Shown here piece after piece: positions 61,810-64,000 of a stretch of DNA of 64,000 nt (positions are counted from its first letter, which is position 1; the number at the start of each line of letters is the position of its first letter). The notes under the pieces are model-generated. The model saw nothing but the letters and a program-made list of their open reading frames with translations. It was not told where the DNA came from and did no database searches. A program made the position numbers and the translations under genes. The stretch comes from an uncultured Psychroflexus sp. (GTDB lineage Bacteria > Bacteroidota > Bacteroidia > Flavobacteriales > Flavobacteriaceae). Where the stretch lies: assembly GCA_913062845.1 (NCBI GenBank), contig CAJXVZ010000011.1:1-64000 (forward strand), read 5' to 3'.

Positions 61810-64000
61810 TAAAATCCAAGGTTAAATCCACAGGTGATGGTTCTCATTTCAGGATAAGTGAAGCGCAATTCTTCTACATCATTGCCTGGTCCTGCATTTT
61901 TATACCAGTAGGCCAGATTGTCGGCATTCACAAATATACTAAATCTGTCGATGTTCAGTTTTTCAATGAGTTTATTTTCTATGTTGTAGTTGATGCTCAA
62001 ATTTTGAAACTTGATATAACTCACCTCATAAACATACTTGGTCGAATTTCTTATAATCGGCATAGAAGGATCAAATCTGGAGTTTCTGGCAATATCTCCG
62101 GGTTGACGCCAAACGTCTCCGGTTTCAGCAATCATATTCCGCGTGGTAAATAATTCATCCGTAGCTTCCAGACTTCTGTCCATAAGGAAGTCACCGCCAT
62201 AGGAATATAAGAATCTTGCGGTGATATTTAGGTTTTTCCCGATTTGAAATTGATGTTGAAAGCTCCCAAAATAGCTTGGAAGACGATCGCCAATAATTTC
62301 CCAGTCTACATTATCAAAATTTTCCCTGTAAGTTATACCATCATAAAGTTCACCATCTTTACGGTAAAGGTTACGGCCTGTTGCGGGATCAACACCTGCC
62401 CATTCCACACCCCAGATGGCTGATGTACTCGCGCCAACACGTAGTGCAGAAGCTCTTTCTGAAGAAGAAAACTCAGAACTTAAATTCTCTACAGACAATA
62501 CTTTATTTCTGTTTCTGGAATAGTTGGCCCTGAATCTCCAGCTGAACTTGTCCTTGTCTACAAGTAATGCATTAACTGCCAGTTCAATTCCGGTATTTTC
62601 CATGCTTCCTACATTTGCCTGAACATTGGTAAAGCCGGATTCGGGAACAATATTAGTTGATGAGATGATATCTGTAATTTCATCTCTGTAAACTTCTGCG
62701 GTAAAATCTAACCTGTTGTCAAAAAGTTTGATATCAATACCTGTGTTGAATTTTATATTCCTTTCCCAGGATAAGTTCGGGTTTGGCGCACTAGCAGGAA
62801 AAGCAGAATCGTTTGTATTATATCCACTTAGATCGTTAATATCTATATTATACAATCCTTGAGCCCTGAAGCTGCCAATACGTGAATTTCCTGATGAACC
62901 ATAACTGACACGCCATCTTAAAAATTTCAGTTTTTTAAAACCTTTCATGAATTTCTCTTTGGTAAGCACCCAACTTGCGCCTAAAGCTCCGTTGTAGGCT
63001 GCATTCACATCACCTCCAAAGGCTGAGCTTTCATCCTGCCTGATGCTACCTGTAAGGAAATATTTTTTATCAAAATCATAGTTCAGTTGTGTAAAGAAGG
63101 AACGTCTTGCGTTTTCTGAGGTAAAGCTGTTTATAGCAACATCATTGGCGTCCTCAAAGCTGTTATTCTTGTTTTGTTCTATAAAACCACTGCCTAAAAT
63201 ACGGCGATTGGTGTTTTTTTGTTCATTTATTTCTGTTCCTATTAAGCCGTCCAGATTATGCTTTTCATTAAAGGTATTTTGATAAGAAGCTGTGGCGTTT
63301 AAAGTAAAGTTCTCGACTCCTCTTTCAAACCTGATCTTTCTGCCCCAATTCGGATAGGTAACTCCATCAACTTCAAAACTACCACTAAGCCTGCCTGAGG
63401 AGTTATCACCTGAGAAATACCGGTCCTGTACTTTATCAGTATAATCCAAACCTCCAATCACCCTGGCTGTCCAGTGCTCATTGAACTTATAGCTTAAATT
63501 CAGGCTGGTGATCAAACCAATGGTCTCTGCTTCTGATAGGTTTTGTTCCAACACGGCTAAAGGGTTCCCAAGAACACCGGTTTCGATAATGCTAAAGTTA
63601 CCGTCTTCATCAAAGGGTGATACATTGGGCGGTAGCGGAAAACTAAACAATTGATTGGGGTTGCTCTTTTGAACCAGTGAAGGTGAAAAACTTAAACTGG
63701 CGGAAAAGCCTTTATGTTGATATCCAAGATTAAGATTTCCCCTTAAATTTTGAAATTCATTTCCTACCTGAGCCTCATCATTAACAAGGTAAGAAAGAGA
63801 ACCTCTGTAATTGAATTTTCCTTTTTTTTGAGATATATTGAATTGTGTCCGGCTAAAAAAACCACTTTCATTCATCAGGTCGAACCAGTTGGTATCTGTT
63901 GTTGAAGAACCAGCTAATGCTGTTGCGCTTTCTAAAGTTTCGCCGGTGTTCAGATAATATTCAACAAGTAGGTTATGGTATTCCGGACCACTGAGGAAAT
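61809..64000 (-). CDS. SusC/RagA family TonB-linked outer-membrane protein (5' end outside window)
   Basis: The frame is open to the right edge of the window, so the N-terminal signal, carboxypeptidase-like domain and part of the plug are missing. The visible part, about 730 residues, begins in a region (SGPEYHNLLVEYYLNTGE) typical of SusC plug-barrel junctions, with NTDWQD-like TNWFDLMN. It continues with barrel strands to YPEMRTITCGFNLGF. KEKFMKGFKKLKFLRWRVSYGSSGNSRIG-type sequence is typical. It imports nutrients with SusD, using TonB energy. The substrate is unknown. Confidence 0.95.
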   Translation of the reverse strand, partial: FLSGPEYHNLLVEYYLNTGETLESATALAGSSTTDTNWFDLMNESGFFSRTQFNISQKKGKFNYRGSLSYLVNDEAQVGNEFQNLRGNLNLGYQHKGFSASLSFSPSLVQKSNPNQLFSFPLPPNVSPFDEDGNFSIIETGVLGNPLAVLEQNLSEAETIGLITSLNLSYKFNEHWTARVIGGLDYTDKVQDRYFSGDNSSGRLSGSFEVDGVTYPNWGRKIRFERGVENFTLNATASYQNTFNEKHNLDGLIGTEINEQKNTNRRILGSGFIEQNKNNSFEDANDVAINSFTSENARRSFFTQLNYDFDKKYFLTGSIRQDESSAFGGDVNAAYNGALGASWVLTKEKFMKGFKKLKFLRWRVSYGSSGNSRIGSFRAQGLYNIDINDLSGYNTNDSAFPASAPNPNLSWERNIKFNTGIDIKLFDNRLDFTAEVYRDEITDIISSTNIVPESGFTNVQANVGSMENTGIELAVNALLVDKDKFSWRFRANYSRNRNKVLSVENLSSEFSSSERASALRVGASTSAIWGVEWAGVDPATGRNLYRKDGELYDGITYRENFDNVDWEIIGDRLPSYFGSFQHQFQIGKNLNITARFLYSYGGDFLMDRSLEATDELFTTRNMIAETGDVWRQPGDIARNSRFDPSMPIIRNSTKYVYEVSYIKFQNLSINYNIENKLIEKLNIDRFSIFVNADNLAYWYKNAGPGNDVEELRFTYPEMRTITCGFNLGF

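Noticed and set aside
1-64000. CRISPR arrays, rRNA, tRNA, insertion sequences, prophage
   Set aside because: None was seen on reading the intergenic regions; small structured RNAs could still have been missed without a covariance-model search.

Overview
The window comes from a member of the Bacteroidota, most likely a (probably marine) Flavobacteriaceae bacterium. The evidence is low GC; type IX secretion (T9SS) C-terminal sorting domains on three proteins; a PorP/SprF protein; a SusC/SusD pair; GLPGLI, DUF4271 and DUF4296 family proteins; a mevalonate pathway; and upstream motifs of the Bacteroidota sigma type (TAnnTTTG) with few Shine-Dalgarno sites. It looks like core chromosome: I saw no rRNA, tRNA, CRISPR array, insertion sequence or prophage. 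The genus cannot be fixed from the sequence alone.

Layout. 0.1-3.4 kb: a small membrane protein, an exported CIA30-domain protein and a prolyl oligopeptidase lipoprotein. 3.6-9 kb: a giant repeat-rich T9SS type B surface protein overlapping its PorP/SprF partner. 9-15.2 kb: a GH113-like hydrolase, an FAD oxidoreductase plus membrane polyferredoxin pair, an exported methyltransferase-like protein, a T9SS-sorted cupredoxin and TspO. 15.2-18.2 kb: diphosphomevalonate decarboxylase, mevalonate kinase and a UbiA prenyltransferase. 18.2-29 kb: aldo/keto reductase, GH16 glucanase, patatin, GlsB-like protein, an S9 peptidase-folC-xerD run, a methyltransferase and a GH125 mannosidase. 29-36.3 kb: 2-oxoglutarate dehydrogenase E2 and E1, a PLP enzyme, an SGNH lipoprotein and a CNNM/CBS membrane protein. 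36.3-41.3 kb: a hypothetical protein, then a small secreted Cys peptide, GLPGLI protein and TonB-dependent receptor-like barrel in one run. 41.8-45.4 kb: a PaaZ protein with an extra C-terminal DinB/DUF1569-like domain, an intact PemK/antitoxin pair and a second, decayed copy of that pair. 45.4-49 kb: an Nramp-like transporter and ExbB-ExbD-TonB. 49-57.7 kb: LMW phosphatase and dnaA, a thioesterase, a five-gene operon (polyprenol-P-mannose synthase-like, dihydroorotase, DUF4296, HMG-CoA reductase, GYDIA GHMP kinase), DUF4271 and hemD. 57.7-64 kb: a SusC-SusD-lipoprotein-dihaem peroxidase operon running off the right edge.

How the genes fit together. Isoprenoid synthesis is split into two loci (HMG-CoA reductase plus GYDIA kinase; decarboxylase plus mevalonate kinase plus UbiA). 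ExbB/ExbD/TonB can energise the two TonB-dependent barrels. The GH16, cupredoxin and giant adhesin would leave through T9SS. Glycan degradation is present but scattered (GH113, GH16, GH125), not in one polysaccharide utilisation locus. The points most worth a second look are the duplicated and half-erased toxin-antitoxin module, the SusCD-MauG/CcP operon, the PaaZ-DinB fusion, the GYDIA kinase as candidate phosphomevalonate kinase, the Nramp-like protein without the DPGN motif, the secreted peptide-GLPGLI-receptor run, and several palindromic intergenic repeats, one of which appears to supply a ribosome binding site.
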